The notes under the pieces were generated by a model that was given only the letters and a program-made list of their open reading frames with translations, was not told the origin of the DNA and ran no database searches. Shown in pieces: positions 25,226 to 33,479 of a stretch of DNA of 64,000 nucleotides. The position numbers and the translations under genes were made by a program. Position 1 is the first letter of the stretch; every line of letters starts with the position of its first letter. Source of the DNA: Planomonospora sp. ID82291 (lineage in GTDB: Bacteria > Actinomycetota > Actinomycetes > Streptosporangiales > Streptosporangiaceae); the NCBI RefSeq assembly GCF_015711645.1, contig NZ_JABTEX010000007.1, positions 1 to 64,000 of the forward strand, given 5' to 3'.

Positions 25226-25692
25226 GTTCGATACCTTACACGAGCGGTGATCATGAGTAAAGTCGAGGCGGCCAAGCCTCCGGACTACGTCCTCAGACCG
25301 TCCCGGCTTCGCCGGGCCGCTCCTGACGGAGCCGCCATTCCTCCCCGCCCTGAAGGACGGGGCATCCTGGCGGTGTCCCGGTAAAGCTCACGAAGCTGCA
25401 CCCGTACGCGGTCCGACTGGCACCGCCTGGCGGTGTCGACTGCGGCCGAGCCGGTACGTGCTGCCTCGTCAAGATCACCCGTGAGTAGGTGGAGCTGGGC
25501 GAGACCGGCCTGATCGAGAGCGCGGCTGCGCAGACTCGTTGTGCTGCGCAGCTTCAGCGCTTGGCCGATGCGCTGGATACCTTCGTCGGCGTTGCGGCTG
25601 TCACGTCGAGCGAGATCAAGCATTCGCCCTCCGGTGACACCGGCCAGCTCGGATGCGTCGAAGTAGGAGATCCAAAGCGGAGGCTTCACCCC

Positions 25693-26054
25693 CGGAGTCG
25701 CAGCCCGTCTCGCCCTGGCCGACGACGACCGGGTGTTCATCAAGGCCATCCCGGACGAGCACATCCTGTCCGGCAAGTACCGGACCGAGGGCGCGACAGG
25801 ACGTCACCGACCTCGTTCCCCATCTGGTCATGGCGGGACACTCGCCCGCCACGGCGGAGAAGGCCCTCGTAGGGGCCTCGGCCTGGGATCTCACTCCGCC
25901 GGAAGTGATCACCGGCTACGCGGCGTCCTTCGCCGGGTACTGGACGCGGATGAGCCGACAGCCCGCGCCGTCGGGCGTCCCGAACCTCCGCGCCTACCAG
26001 CGCCGGGCGGCCGCAGCCGCTATCGCGTGGACGATGTACCGCACTGGTTGGTAG
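25693..26054 (+). pseudogene. Phosphotransferase (APH-fold kinase) remnant, deleted and frameshifted
   Basis: 25,693-25,800 encodes GVAARLALADDDRVFIKAIP, the N-lobe strand with the ATP-binding Lys of aminoglycoside phosphotransferase-like kinases. After a frame change near 25,800 the reading continues LVPHLVMAGHSPATAEKAL and ends LRAYQRRAAAAAIAWTMYRTGW, typical of the C-terminus of such kinases. The catalytic loop is missing (roughly 150-200 residues). The start is lost where it abuts the regulator remnant. Confidence 0.6.
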
Positions 26055-26143
26055 CGGCGGGAACCACCGTCTCTGCGGTTACGGTCAAGGCCGAGATCTC
26101 CGCTTCCAGCATGCATCGCCTCGCCGCCGGGGAGAGCGAACGA

Positions 26144-26833
26144 TCAGATCATGGCGAGGATCTCGGCCAGAGAGCCCGGCCTGGCGTCCACGGGCAGGTG
26201 GTCGACCAGGTGAACAGGGCACCCTAGGGCAGCGGCGCCGACATCGGCGACCCGGTCGTCCCCGACCATCAGAACCTGAGGAGGAGGTAGAGCGAGCTTG
26301 TCACATGCGGTCTGGAAGATCCGTGGGTCCGGCTTCTTCACCCCGAGCTCGCAGGAGAGCACGAACACATCGATGTATCGGGTCAGGTCATGGAAGGCGA
26401 AGACCGCCCGCAGATCCCAGCCGATGTTGCTGACGACAGCCGTGGCCATCCCGCGGTGCTTGAGTTCTCGCAGCGTCGCTTCGGCGTCGGGATACGGACG
26501 CCAGGCAACCGGATGACAGGATCGTTCGTACAGGGCCTCGGCCAGGGCGGGATCCGGGAGCGCCGCCTCGCGAGCCAGAGCGGTGTAACAGTTGCGATGA
26601 TGCCCAGCTGTCAGGTCGCGATCTCGCCACAGTTCGGCCAGGTGCCGGGGAACCGCTTGAGGAGGCCTCCCGCCGGGTAACGCCCCGGCGGCTTCCAGCC
26701 GGGCAGCGCACGCCATGACCTGACTCTCGTCGACGACGTGACCGGTCTCATCGAGCACACCACGCAACCACTGCTCGGTGGACTCGGTCTGGAACAACGT
26801 CCCGGAGAAGTCGAACATGACACCGCTGATCAA
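26144..26833 (-). CDS. HAD-superfamily hydrolase
   Basis: 229 aa. Motif I is FDFSGTLF: the nucleophile Asp is present but the usual second Asp of DxDGT is Ser. Motif II is VVSNIG, motif III has the Lys of KKPDPRIF, and motif IV is MVGDDRVADVGAA. Probably a small-molecule phosphatase; substrate unknown. The start is TTG 26833, supported by GGGAGG seven bases upstream. A 14-bp palindrome (26,874-26,887, AAAGTGATCACTTT) upstream may be an operator. Confidence 0.78.
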   Translation of the reverse strand: MISGVMFDFSGTLFQTESTEQWLRGVLDETGHVVDESQVMACAARLEAAGALPGGRPPQAVPRHLAELWRDRDLTAGHHRNCYTALAREAALPDPALAEALYERSCHPVAWRPYPDAEATLRELKHRGMATAVVSNIGWDLRAVFAFHDLTRYIDVFVLSCELGVKKPDPRIFQTACDKLALPPPQVLMVGDDRVADVGAAALGCPVHLVDHLPVDARPGSLAEILAMI

Positions 26834-26923
26834 ACGGTCGCCTCCCGCTCATGGTCGAGTGCCCAAGGAGTTGAAAGTGATCACTTTATGCATTTTCAGG
26901 ACGAGAGGCATCAGCGTGCGCTC

Positions 26924-27018
26924 CCTGCCGGTCTCCGGCTCCCTTCCTCGGGTGTGCTGCTGTCCAGTATGCCCAGTGCAGGTGAGACGATCCTGTCCCT
27001 GATGGCTGAGTGGGCGAC
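26924..27018 (+). pseudogene. Degenerate flhB fragment
   Basis: This stretch aligns with flhB around 22,682-22,770. It encodes GVLLSSMPSAGETILSLMAE where flhB has GVLLSSAGDAILSLMRW, preceded by CTCCGGCTCCCT in both. A nine-base insertion and a one-base deletion disrupt the frame. No other flagellar sequence adjoins it. Confidence 0.5.
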
Positions 27019-27038
27019 CGACCCCGCCACGGACCGTC

Positions 27039-27947
27039 TCAGCCGGCCGCCGGGGGCCTGCGGGCCGCCCACACGGTCCGCTCGGTGCGCACGACGAGGT
27101 CGTCGCGGCGCAGCACGCTCTCGGGCCCGTCGCCGTCGGCGAGGGCGTCGAGCACGGCCAGGTCGTCGGCGCCGATCCCGTCGGCCAGGGCGCCGCGCAT
27201 GCGCCGCAGCACGGCCTGGGCGTAACGGCGGGCGGCCTCGGGGAGCGGGTCCCTCAGCTCCAGGCCGAACCGCCGCTCGGCCTCGACGGCGAATCCGGCG
27301 CGGGACAGGTACGGTCCCCAGTCGGCCCCCAGGTGAGGGAGCTCCCCGGCGTGCCGGTGGTCCAGCGCGTCGCGGCAGCGGGCCTCCAGCCCCGGGCGCC
27401 CGATCCCGAGGTCGTCGGGCAGGAAGCGCGGGAGGCCGTCCAGCTCGACCACGGCCAGGAGCCCGCCGGGATGGAGCGCGGCGAACGCCTCGCGCAGCGC
27501 GCGGCCGGGATCGGCCATGTGGTGCAGGGACGCCGACGCCCAGATCAGGTCCACGCCGCGGAAATCCGGCCAGGCGTCGTCCAGGTCGGCCTCGACGGCG
27601 CTCACCCGGTCCGCCGCGCCGAGCGCGCGGGCCTTGTCCCGCAGGCGGCGCAGCATCTGCGGGGAGCCGTCCACGGCGATCGCCCGGGCGTCCCCGAAGT
27701 GCCGCAGCAGGGTGAAGGTCCCGGTCCCGGTCCCGCTGCCCAGGTCGAGGATCCGCCGTACGGGCGATTCCCCGGCCAGCTCCACCAGCCAGGAGGCCAC
27801 CTCGTCCAGGTGCGGCCGCAGGACCTCCGCGTCGAGGTCGAGAATCAGGGCCAGGTCGGCCTCGTCGGTTCCGGAGGCGCCGTGGTGGTGGTCAGCGTGC
27901 TGGTGGCCGTGGCCGCCGTGCTGGTGAGGGTGCGAGTGGTGTGCCAT
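27039..27947 (-). CDS. SAM-dependent methyltransferase, His-rich N-terminus
   Basis: 302 aa. Residues 1-25 contain 11 His (HHSHPHQHGGHGHQH). The class I methyltransferase core follows: motif I ILDLGSGTGTGTFTLL (about 66-81), then IAVDGSPQML, ADLDDAWP and LIWASASLHHM. Substrate unknown; the His cluster may bind metal. It is divergent from an XRE-cupin regulator, which probably controls it. Start ATG 27947. Confidence 0.82.
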   Translation of the reverse strand: MAHHSHPHQHGGHGHQHADHHHGASGTDEADLALILDLDAEVLRPHLDEVASWLVELAGESPVRRILDLGSGTGTGTFTLLRHFGDARAIAVDGSPQMLRRLRDKARALGAADRVSAVEADLDDAWPDFRGVDLIWASASLHHMADPGRALREAFAALHPGGLLAVVELDGLPRFLPDDLGIGRPGLEARCRDALDHRHAGELPHLGADWGPYLSRAGFAVEAERRFGLELRDPLPEAARRYAQAVLRRMRGALADGIGADDLAVLDALADGDGPESVLRRDDLVVRTERTVWAARRPPAAG

Positions 27948-27967
27948 GTCCCGACTCTACGAGGCTG

Positions 27968-28003
27968 TTGCGTCTATCGCATACCATCTTGCGTATGACG
28001 CAA
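27968..28003. promoter_or_regulatory. Operator pair between methyltransferase and XRE-cupin genes
   Basis: TTGCGTATGACGCAA (27989-28003) is a perfect inverted repeat around the regulator's own ATG. A related half-matching copy (TTGCGTCTATCGCAT) lies at 27,968-27,982. The layout suggests autorepression and control of the divergent gene. Confidence 0.55.
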
Positions 28004-28564
28004 GACGATGGTGAGCTCGACGCGCTGGTGCGGATGCGGATCAGGAGCCTCCGCGTGGCCATGGGCTGGTCGCTCGACGAGCTCGCCGCCCGCTGCTACC
28101 TGAGCCCCTCCACCCTGAGCCGCATCGAGACCGGCCACCGGCGGATCGGCCTGGACCAGCTGACCTCGATCGCCCGCGCCCTGGGCACCACGCTGGACCA
28201 GCTGGTGGAGTCCGCCGCCGCCGACGACGTGGTCATCCGACCCCGGCACGACGCGGAGCGGGGGGTCACCATGTGGATGCTCAACCGGGAGCCGGGCGTC
28301 ACGGTGGCCAAGATGCGGATCACCAGGCCGGCCCCGGCCGGCGCCGCGGACCTGAAGGTCCATCCCGGCAGGGACTGGTTCACCGTCCTGTCCGGGACCC
28401 TCGTGCTGCTGCTCGGAGACCGCAGGATCCTCGTCGAGACCGGTCAGGCGGCGGAGTTCTCCACCATGATCCCCCATGCGTTCGGAGCCCACGACGGCCC
28501 GGCGGAGATCCTCGGCATCTTCGACCACAACGGAGAGCGCACCCACCTCCGCCCGCACGACTGA
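27995..28564 (+). CDS. XRE-family regulator with cupin domain
   Basis: 189 aa from ATG 27995. The helix-turn-helix (about 17-70: MGWSLDELAARCYLSPSTLSRIE) is followed by a cupin beta-barrel (about 85-185: LKVHPGRDWFTVLSGTLVLLLGD). This architecture is typical of small-molecule-sensing repressors. The start is chosen because it lies inside the palindrome and matches the family start; a longer reading from 27,941 adds an atypical leader. A hairpin terminator follows. Confidence 0.85.
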   Translation: MTQDDGELDALVRMRIRSLRVAMGWSLDELAARCYLSPSTLSRIETGHRRIGLDQLTSIARALGTTLDQLVESAAADDVVIRPRHDAERGVTMWMLNREPGVTVAKMRITRPAPAGAADLKVHPGRDWFTVLSGTLVLLLGDRRILVETGQAAEFSTMIPHAFGAHDGPAEILGIFDHNGERTHLRPHD

Positions 28565-28565
28565 G

Positions 28566-28595
28566 GCGCCCGGCCGCGGCGGGTCCGCCGGGCGC
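28566..28595 (+). terminator. Hairpin after the XRE-cupin gene
   Basis: GCGCCCGG (28566-28573) pairs with CCGGGCGC (28588-28595). No T-run follows. Between here and 28,753 I see no convincing gene. Confidence 0.45.
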
Positions 28596-28753
28596 TGGAG
28601 TCCGGCGCCGACCTCGCCGTCCCGTCCGGGCAGGGCGCCGCCGAGGGCCACCGGCTGGAGGGCGGCGAACCGGTCCGTCCTCCGTAGGCGCGCCGGGCGG
28701 TACGGCGGGCAGGAGCGGCGCAGGACGGCAGCGCCTCGATCGATCTCGACCTG

Positions 28754-29461
28754 TCAGAACCGGGTCGGCGCGACCGCCGTGCACACGTCGGCCCGCCGGG
28801 CCAGCACCTCGGGAACCCGGTCGTTGGCCCGGACCCATGTGGTCGTCTCCGGGGAGATGTGGGAGAGGATCCGCAGGATCTTCGTGTGGTCGGCGGCAAG
28901 GTGCCGCTGGTGGATCGGCTCGTAGTGAGCGATGCGGTTCCGTAGCTTGCGCAGGTGGTACAGGTCCTGGTGGAGAGCGCGCCGCGAGCCGCAGTAGCCA
29001 GGAAAGGCCCTGTGAAGCGCGGGGCGCCACAGCCGCATGTCATATCTGTTTCCTGTGCCGAGCAGACTGGTCCAGAACCCGAAGGAGAGCTCGGCTATCA
29101 CATGACCATTCGTCGGGTGTGCATAATTCTGCGCCACCGTGGTGCATGCGTATGTGACGCTCTGCCTGGCGTGCAGTGCCAGGTCGAGCGCGGGAGCGTT
29201 CCACCAGTCGGAGCGCTGGAAGAGCGCTGTCAACTCCCGGTCCATGGCATTGCGGAGAACGACCTCGAGGCAGTGGAGAGGACCGTGGAAGGCGCTGGAG
29301 ATCTCTATATTCCATGCGTAGAGGCGGAGAGCGTGATCAAGCGTGCCGCCGCATGTCCTCAGGAACGGCTGAAGGCGCTCGACCGACACTGCATCGCAGA
29401 CCTTTTGGAAGAGGGTGCCGCCCAATGATTCCCTTCCGCGCCGCTCATGGTCTGCTACCAT
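28754..29461 (-). CDS. Abi-family (Abi_2, HEPN-type) protein
   Basis: 235 aa from ATG 29461 (an ATG at 29533 is possible). The pattern LRLYAWNIEISSAFHGPLHCLEVVLRNAM, then FGFWTSLLG and KLRNRIAHYEPI fits Abi_2 proteins. RNRIAHYE is the R-x4-H catalytic motif of HEPN ribonucleases. Relatives cause abortive infection or act as toxins. No antitoxin partner adjoins it. Base composition is lower in GC than the neighbours, suggesting transfer. Confidence 0.7.
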   Translation of the reverse strand: MVADHERRGRESLGGTLFQKVCDAVSVERLQPFLRTCGGTLDHALRLYAWNIEISSAFHGPLHCLEVVLRNAMDRELTALFQRSDWWNAPALDLALHARQSVTYACTTVAQNYAHPTNGHVIAELSFGFWTSLLGTGNRYDMRLWRPALHRAFPGYCGSRRALHQDLYHLRKLRNRIAHYEPIHQRHLAADHTKILRILSHISPETTTWVRANDRVPEVLARRADVCTAVAPTRF

Positions 29462-29572
29462 GAGTGATGTGTGCCCCGGAGACGCCTCTGCTGAGCAAGC
29501 CCTCCGGGGTAAGCCTTTTTCTGGGCACCGCATGAGACAACCGCACGTGCTCGACTGACTGCATAATGTTAG

Positions 29573-29596
29573 CCCTCCGAACGTTCGTTCGGAGGG
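29573..29596. terminator. Perfect 11-bp hairpin
   Basis: CCCTCCGAACG pairs with CGTTCGGAGGG across TT. It is upstream of the Abi gene and downstream of nothing clear on the plus strand, so it may act as an insulator. The stretch 29,597-29,834 is comparatively AT-rich with no gene visible and probably holds the promoter of the leader RNA. Confidence 0.5.
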
Positions 29597-29834
29597 ATTT
29601 CGCCAATCTGCGGGCTGACCGGGACGGGATCGCCCTCACTCTCCCCGCCGCCCGGTGGGATGTCGGGGCGCTCCTGGCTGCCGCGGCAGCCGGTTCTCGG
29701 ATCCGAGGCACGGGAACGTTGTCCCATAAGTGAAGAAGATCCTATTTTGTAACTCTATGTGAACATCACACTACGTAATATATTTGACGTCCAGTTTGCG
29801 ATTTTCGTGACGGACAGTTAGTGTGACCGGGAAG

Positions 29835-29969
29835 CCGCAGGCAGGGGCATATGCCTGCGGCGTTCATCGGGTACGCGATGATCCGGGACGGCCTCAACGG
29901 CGCCTGACGGCGCACGTAGGAATTCGGCCGCCTAGCCGTTCCGGGGAGCCAATGGCGAGACCGAACCCA
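29835..29969 (+). ncRNA. Structured leader RNA, copy A
   Basis: A 93-nt block (29,877-29,969) recurs at 33,714-33,806 with one difference. Upstream, CCGCAGGCA (29835-29843) pairs with TGCCTGCGG (29852-29860); in copy B the equivalent helix is kept by compensatory changes. Within the block GCGCC/GGCGC and GCCGTT/AATGGC helices are possible, the latter covering ATG 29952. That ATG has GGGGAG upstream and opens a 53-codon frame ending at 30,113, next to the following gene. It does not match a riboswitch class I know. Confidence 0.6.
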
Positions 29970-30114
29970 AGTCCTCATCTGACGTCCTTCCGCCGAAGGC
30001 GTCCGGGTTCTTTCTTCGTCGTGGGAGTCCTCGCCATGCCCGCCTGCTCCGCGCCTCCGCCGTGCGCTCCGCTCTCCGCACCCGCCCTCCGGGCGATCGC
30101 CGGAGGTGCCTGAG

Positions 30115-30441
30115 ATGTACGCCAACGGCGCCCTCGCGCTCACCGGCGCCGGGATGGGCGTGGCCGGCACCGTCGCCCTCCCTCCTCTGCACGCCGACTC
30201 CTCGGCCGCCGACGCCGCCCTGTCCCCCGCCGTGGACGTGGCCCGCACCCTGCTGATGATCACCGGCGCGGGCTTCGGGCTCTTCCTGCTGGTGATGGCC
30301 GTCCTGCTGGCCGCCGGCGCCGTGCTGCGCGGCGTCGACGCGGCCCGCCGCGGGCGCGCCCTGCCGCGGGCCGACCGCCGCGCCCGCCACGCCGCCACCG
30401 GTGACGCGAGCCGGGCCCAGGTGGCGGAGCTGCTGCGATGA
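30115..30441 (+). CDS. Small membrane protein of exopolysaccharide module
   Basis: 108 aa from ATG 30115, with CGGAGG eight bases upstream. It has an N-terminal hydrophobic segment and one strong transmembrane helix (LLMITGAGFGLFLLVMAVLL, about 46-65), then a basic tail. The stop overlaps the glycosyltransferase start, so it is probably a partner subunit. No family is recognised. Confidence 0.6.
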   Translation: MYANGALALTGAGMGVAGTVALPPLHADSSAADAALSPAVDVARTLLMITGAGFGLFLLVMAVLLAAGAVLRGVDAARRGRALPRADRRARHAATGDASRAQVAELLR

Positions 30442-31673
30442 ACCCCCTGCTCTGGCTGAGCGCGGCGGTCATCGTGCTCGGCCTCGGCTACACCTGCGTG
30501 ATGTTCGCGCTGTCGCGGGGCGTGCGCCGCCCCGGGTCCGCCGGGCCCGCGCCGTTCTACGTCTTCCTGATGGCCTGCCTGGACGAGGAGAAGGTGCTCG
30601 CCGCCAGCCTGCAGCGGCTGCGCGGCCTGCCCGGCGACCTGGCGGTGCTGGTCGTCGACGACGCCTCCTCCGACGGCACCGCCGACATCGTCCGCGACGC
30701 CGCGGCCGAGGACGGCCGGATCTGGCTGCTGCAGCGCGCGCTGCCGAACGCCCGCCGCGGCAAGGGCGCGGCCCTCAACGCGGGCCTGGCCCACCTGCTG
30801 GAGTCCGGGCTGCTGGCCGGGCGCGACCCCGACCGGGTCGTCGTGTGCGTGCTCGACGCCGACGGGCGCCTGGATGCCAACGCCCTGGAGGAGGTCACGC
30901 CGTACTTCGCCGACCCCGGCACCGGCGCGGTCCAGATCGGCGTGCGGATGTACAACCGGCACACCGGCCTGCTGGCCCGGCTGCAGGACATGGAGTTCGT
31001 CGTCTACACCGACGTCTTCCAGAACGGCCGCCGCCACCTGGGCAGCGTCGGCCTCGGCGGCAACGGCCAGTTCATGCGGCTGAGCGCGCTCACCGCGCTG
31101 GGCGCCGACCCGTGGAGCGACTGCCTGACCGAGGACCTCGACCTCGGCGTGCGCCTGCTCGCCACCGGCCGGCAGAACCGGTTCTGCCACACCACCGCCG
31201 TGCACCAGCAGGCGGTCCTGTCGCCCAAGCGGCTGGTCCGGCAGCGCTCGCGCTGGTTCCAGGGCCACCTGCAGGCCGGCCGGCTGCTGCCGCTGGTCAT
31301 CCGCCGCACGCCGCTCGCCGCCGCACCGGACCTGGTCTACCACCTGCTCAGCCCGTGGTTCCTGCTGCTGACCTCGCTGCTGCCGCTGGCGTTCCTCGCC
31401 TCCGGCGCGGCCCTGGCGCTGGCCTCGCTGCAGGCCGGGCAGAGCGTCGTCTCCCCGGCCATGTTCGCCGCCTGGTACGCGCTCTCGTTCGGCGTCGGCC
31501 TGATCTACGGCTACGTGTACTGGCGCCGCGACCGCGAGCTGGGCCTGCTGCGCTCCCTGCTGCTGGGGCACGCGTTCGTGCTCTACGGCTACCAGTGGTT
31601 CGCCGCCGGATGGTGGGCGGTGGGACGCGCCGTCTCCGGCCGCCAGACCTGGCTCAAGACCGCCCGCACCTGA
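30438..31673 (+). CDS. Processive family-2 glycosyltransferase
   Basis: 411 aa. An N-terminal transmembrane helix precedes the GT-A domain with VVDDASSDGT, the metal-binding DAD of VLDADG, TED (LTEDLDLG) and QRSRW, the D,D,D,QxxRW set of processive synthases. Several C-terminal membrane helices follow. It would polymerise and extrude a polysaccharide at the inner membrane. There is no PilZ domain. The start overlaps the small membrane protein gene, and a secreted DUF2334 protein follows. Confidence 0.88.
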   Translation: MNPLLWLSAAVIVLGLGYTCVMFALSRGVRRPGSAGPAPFYVFLMACLDEEKVLAASLQRLRGLPGDLAVLVVDDASSDGTADIVRDAAAEDGRIWLLQRALPNARRGKGAALNAGLAHLLESGLLAGRDPDRVVVCVLDADGRLDANALEEVTPYFADPGTGAVQIGVRMYNRHTGLLARLQDMEFVVYTDVFQNGRRHLGSVGLGGNGQFMRLSALTALGADPWSDCLTEDLDLGVRLLATGRQNRFCHTTAVHQQAVLSPKRLVRQRSRWFQGHLQAGRLLPLVIRRTPLAAAPDLVYHLLSPWFLLLTSLLPLAFLASGAALALASLQAGQSVVSPAMFAAWYALSFGVGLIYGYVYWRRDRELGLLRSLLLGHAFVLYGYQWFAAGWWAVGRAVSGRQTWLKTART

Positions 31674-31682
31674 CGCGGGCCG

Positions 31683-31880
31683 CACCCGCGGCCGGCCATG
31701 CCCCGGCGCGGACCGCGCCCGCACCCGGCGCGTCCGCCCCGGACCGCACCGGACCGCGCCCGCACCCGGCGCGTCCGCCCCGGACCACCCGGCGCGTCCG
31801 CCCCGGACCGCATCGGACCACCCGGCCGCCGCCTCGCCCCGGGACTCCGGACCACCCGACCGCCGCCTCGCCCCGGGACT
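31683..31880 (+). repeat. Intergenic GC-rich tandem repeats
   Basis: About two and a half copies of a unit containing GCACCCGGCGCGTCCGCCCC, followed by two copies of a unit with CCGCCGCCTCGCCCCGGGAC. They fill the gap between the glycosyltransferase and DUF2334 genes and may reflect slippage. Confidence 0.7.
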
Positions 31881-31883
31881 GAC

Positions 31884-33479
31884 GTGACCGCCTCGCCCCC
31901 TTCCCCCCTCCGCCTCCGCGCGCTGGCCCTGAGCGTGCTGGCCGCGCTGACCGCCGCGCTGCTCCTGACCGCCGGCTCCGCCCCGCAGCCCGCGGCCACG
32001 GCGCCGACCGGGGCCTTCACCGGCGGCCTGTCCGGCACCGGCCGCTCCACGCTGGTGCTGTACGACACGACCGGCCGCTGGGCGCCCACCGGCGAGCTGT
32101 ACGCCACCCAGGCCGCCAACCTGGCCGGCCACTTCGGCACGTTCACCGCGCTGCCGGTGGCGTCCTACACCGCCGGCCTGATGGACGCCCACACCGCGGT
32201 GGTCTACGTCGGCTCCACCTACGACGAGCCGCTGCCGGAGGCGTTCCTGGCCGACGTGCGCGCCGCCGGCCGCCCGGTGATCTGGCTGAACAACAACATC
32301 TGGCAGCTGGCCGCGTCCACCCCCACCTTCGCCGCCGACTACGGCTGGGCGCCGTCCGCGTTCGGCCCGGGCACCGTCGACACGGTCGTCTACAAGGGCC
32401 GCGCCCTGGCCCGCGACACCGCCGACACCGCCGGCGTGATGGCCTACTCCGCCCTGGACGAGACCAGAGCCGAGGTCCTGGCCACCGCCGTGCGCACCGA
32501 CGGCGTCCGCCTGCCCTGGGCGGTGCGTTCGCGCAACCTGACCTACATCGGTGAGATGCCCTTCGCCTACACCGTGACGGCCGGTCGCTACCTGGCCTTC
32601 GCCGACCTGCTGTTCGACGCGCTCGCCCCGGAGACCCCCGAGCGCCACCGTGCCCTGCTCCGCCTGGAGGACATCGGCCCCAACGCCGACCCCGCCGCTC
32701 TCCTGGCGGTCGCCGCCGACCTGAGGAAGCGCGGGATCCCCTACTCCTTCGGCGTCTACACCCTGCACCGGGAGCCGGAGAAGGGCGTCGAGATCCGGCT
32801 GCGGGACCGGCCCGAGGTGGTCGCGGCGATCGAGTACATGCTCGCCAACGGCGGCACGATGATCATGCACGGCTACAGCCACCAGTACGGCGAGCGGGCC
32901 AACCCCTACAACGGCGCCAGCGGCGACGACTTCGAGTTCTACGCCACCCACGTCGACGAGGCGGACTACGTGGTCTACGACGGCCCCGTCCCCGGCGACT
33001 CCTTCGCCTGGGCGCAGGGCCGCCTGGACGCCGCCGCGGCGGAGTTCCGCGCCTGCGGCCTGCCGGTGCCGACCGTCTTCGAGTTCCCGCACTACGCCGG
33101 GTCGGCCGAGGACTACCGGGCGGTGCGCTCGCGCTTCGCCGCCCGCTACGAGCGCGGCCTGTACTTCGCCGGCACGCTGTCGGGCACCGCCGTGCGGTAC
33201 GACCACTCGGCCGGGCAGTTCTTCCCCTACGCCGTCACCGACGTCTACGGCTCCAAGGTGATCCCGGAGAACCTCGGCAACCTCATCCCCACCGGCTACA
33301 ACAACCACCCGTCGGTGCTCCCCGCCGACCTGGTCGAGGCCGCCGCGGCCAACCTCGTCGTGCGCGACGGCGTGGCGAGCTTCTTCTACCACCCCTACCT
33401 CGGCACCCGGCGGCTCGGCGAGATCATCGACGGGATCGAGGACCTGGGCTACACGTTCGTGCCCGCGAGCGCCGTGTAG
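31884..33479 (+). CDS. Secreted DUF2334 polysaccharide deacetylase-like protein, paralogue 1
   Basis: 531 aa from GTG 31884, which puts a signal peptide (ALALSVLAALTAALLLTAG) at the start; longer readings run into the repeats. DUF2334 signatures are present: ALLRLEDIGPNADP, IMHGYSHQY, VFEFPHYAGS and FFYHPYLG. DUF2334 is related to NodB-type deacetylases, so polymer trimming or modification outside the cell is inferred. Nearly identical over about 215 bp to paralogue 2. Confidence 0.82.
   Translation: MTASPPSPLRLRALALSVLAALTAALLLTAGSAPQPAATAPTGAFTGGLSGTGRSTLVLYDTTGRWAPTGELYATQAANLAGHFGTFTALPVASYTAGLMDAHTAVVYVGSTYDEPLPEAFLADVRAAGRPVIWLNNNIWQLAASTPTFAADYGWAPSAFGPGTVDTVVYKGRALARDTADTAGVMAYSALDETRAEVLATAVRTDGVRLPWAVRSRNLTYIGEMPFAYTVTAGRYLAFADLLFDALAPETPERHRALLRLEDIGPNADPAALLAVAADLRKRGIPYSFGVYTLHREPEKGVEIRLRDRPEVVAAIEYMLANGGTMIMHGYSHQYGERANPYNGASGDDFEFYATHVDEADYVVYDGPVPGDSFAWAQGRLDAAAAEFRACGLPVPTVFEFPHYAGSAEDYRAVRSRFAARYERGLYFAGTLSGTAVRYDHSAGQFFPYAVTDVYGSKVIPENLGNLIPTGYNNHPSVLPADLVEAAAANLVVRDGVASFFYHPYLGTRRLGEIIDGIEDLGYTFVPASAV

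Larger units (their letters stand above)
23958..25372 (-). mobile_element. IS200/IS605-family tnpB-only element
   Basis: Both ends carry a subterminal hairpin of the form CCCGTCCTT(T/C)AGGGCGGGG: at 23,967-23,986 (right end) and 25,350-25,369 (left end). The right end finishes GGAAGTCAA on the minus strand, and TCAA is a known IS605-group cleavage tetranucleotide. No tnpA (Y1 transposase) is present, so it is non-autonomous. It interrupts a regulator gene. The exact left boundary is uncertain by about 15 bp. Confidence 0.7.
23880..25683 (-). pseudogene. XRE-TPR regulator remnant split by the IS605-type element
   Basis: On the minus strand 25,683-25,370 encodes PPLWISYFDASELAGVTGG, DEGIQRIGQALKLRS, RVRVQLRELYRDTA, typical of the TPR part of actinomycete helix-turn-helix/tetratricopeptide regulators. 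The same reading resumes after the element at 23,957-23,880 with SSQRHQREIAELRTRLREVL and a stop. The N-terminal HTH is missing; the sequence ends abruptly at an inverted phosphotransferase remnant (25,693). Confidence 0.65.

Noticed and set aside
25343-25375. A second IS605-type element next to tnpB
   Set aside because: The second hairpin matches the right-end hairpin, but it sits exactly where the left end of the same element should be and the regulator reading frame resumes just beyond. One element explains both.
28596-28753. Short frames between XRE-cupin and Abi genes
   Set aside because: Continuation of GC-rich open frames without start sites or family features.
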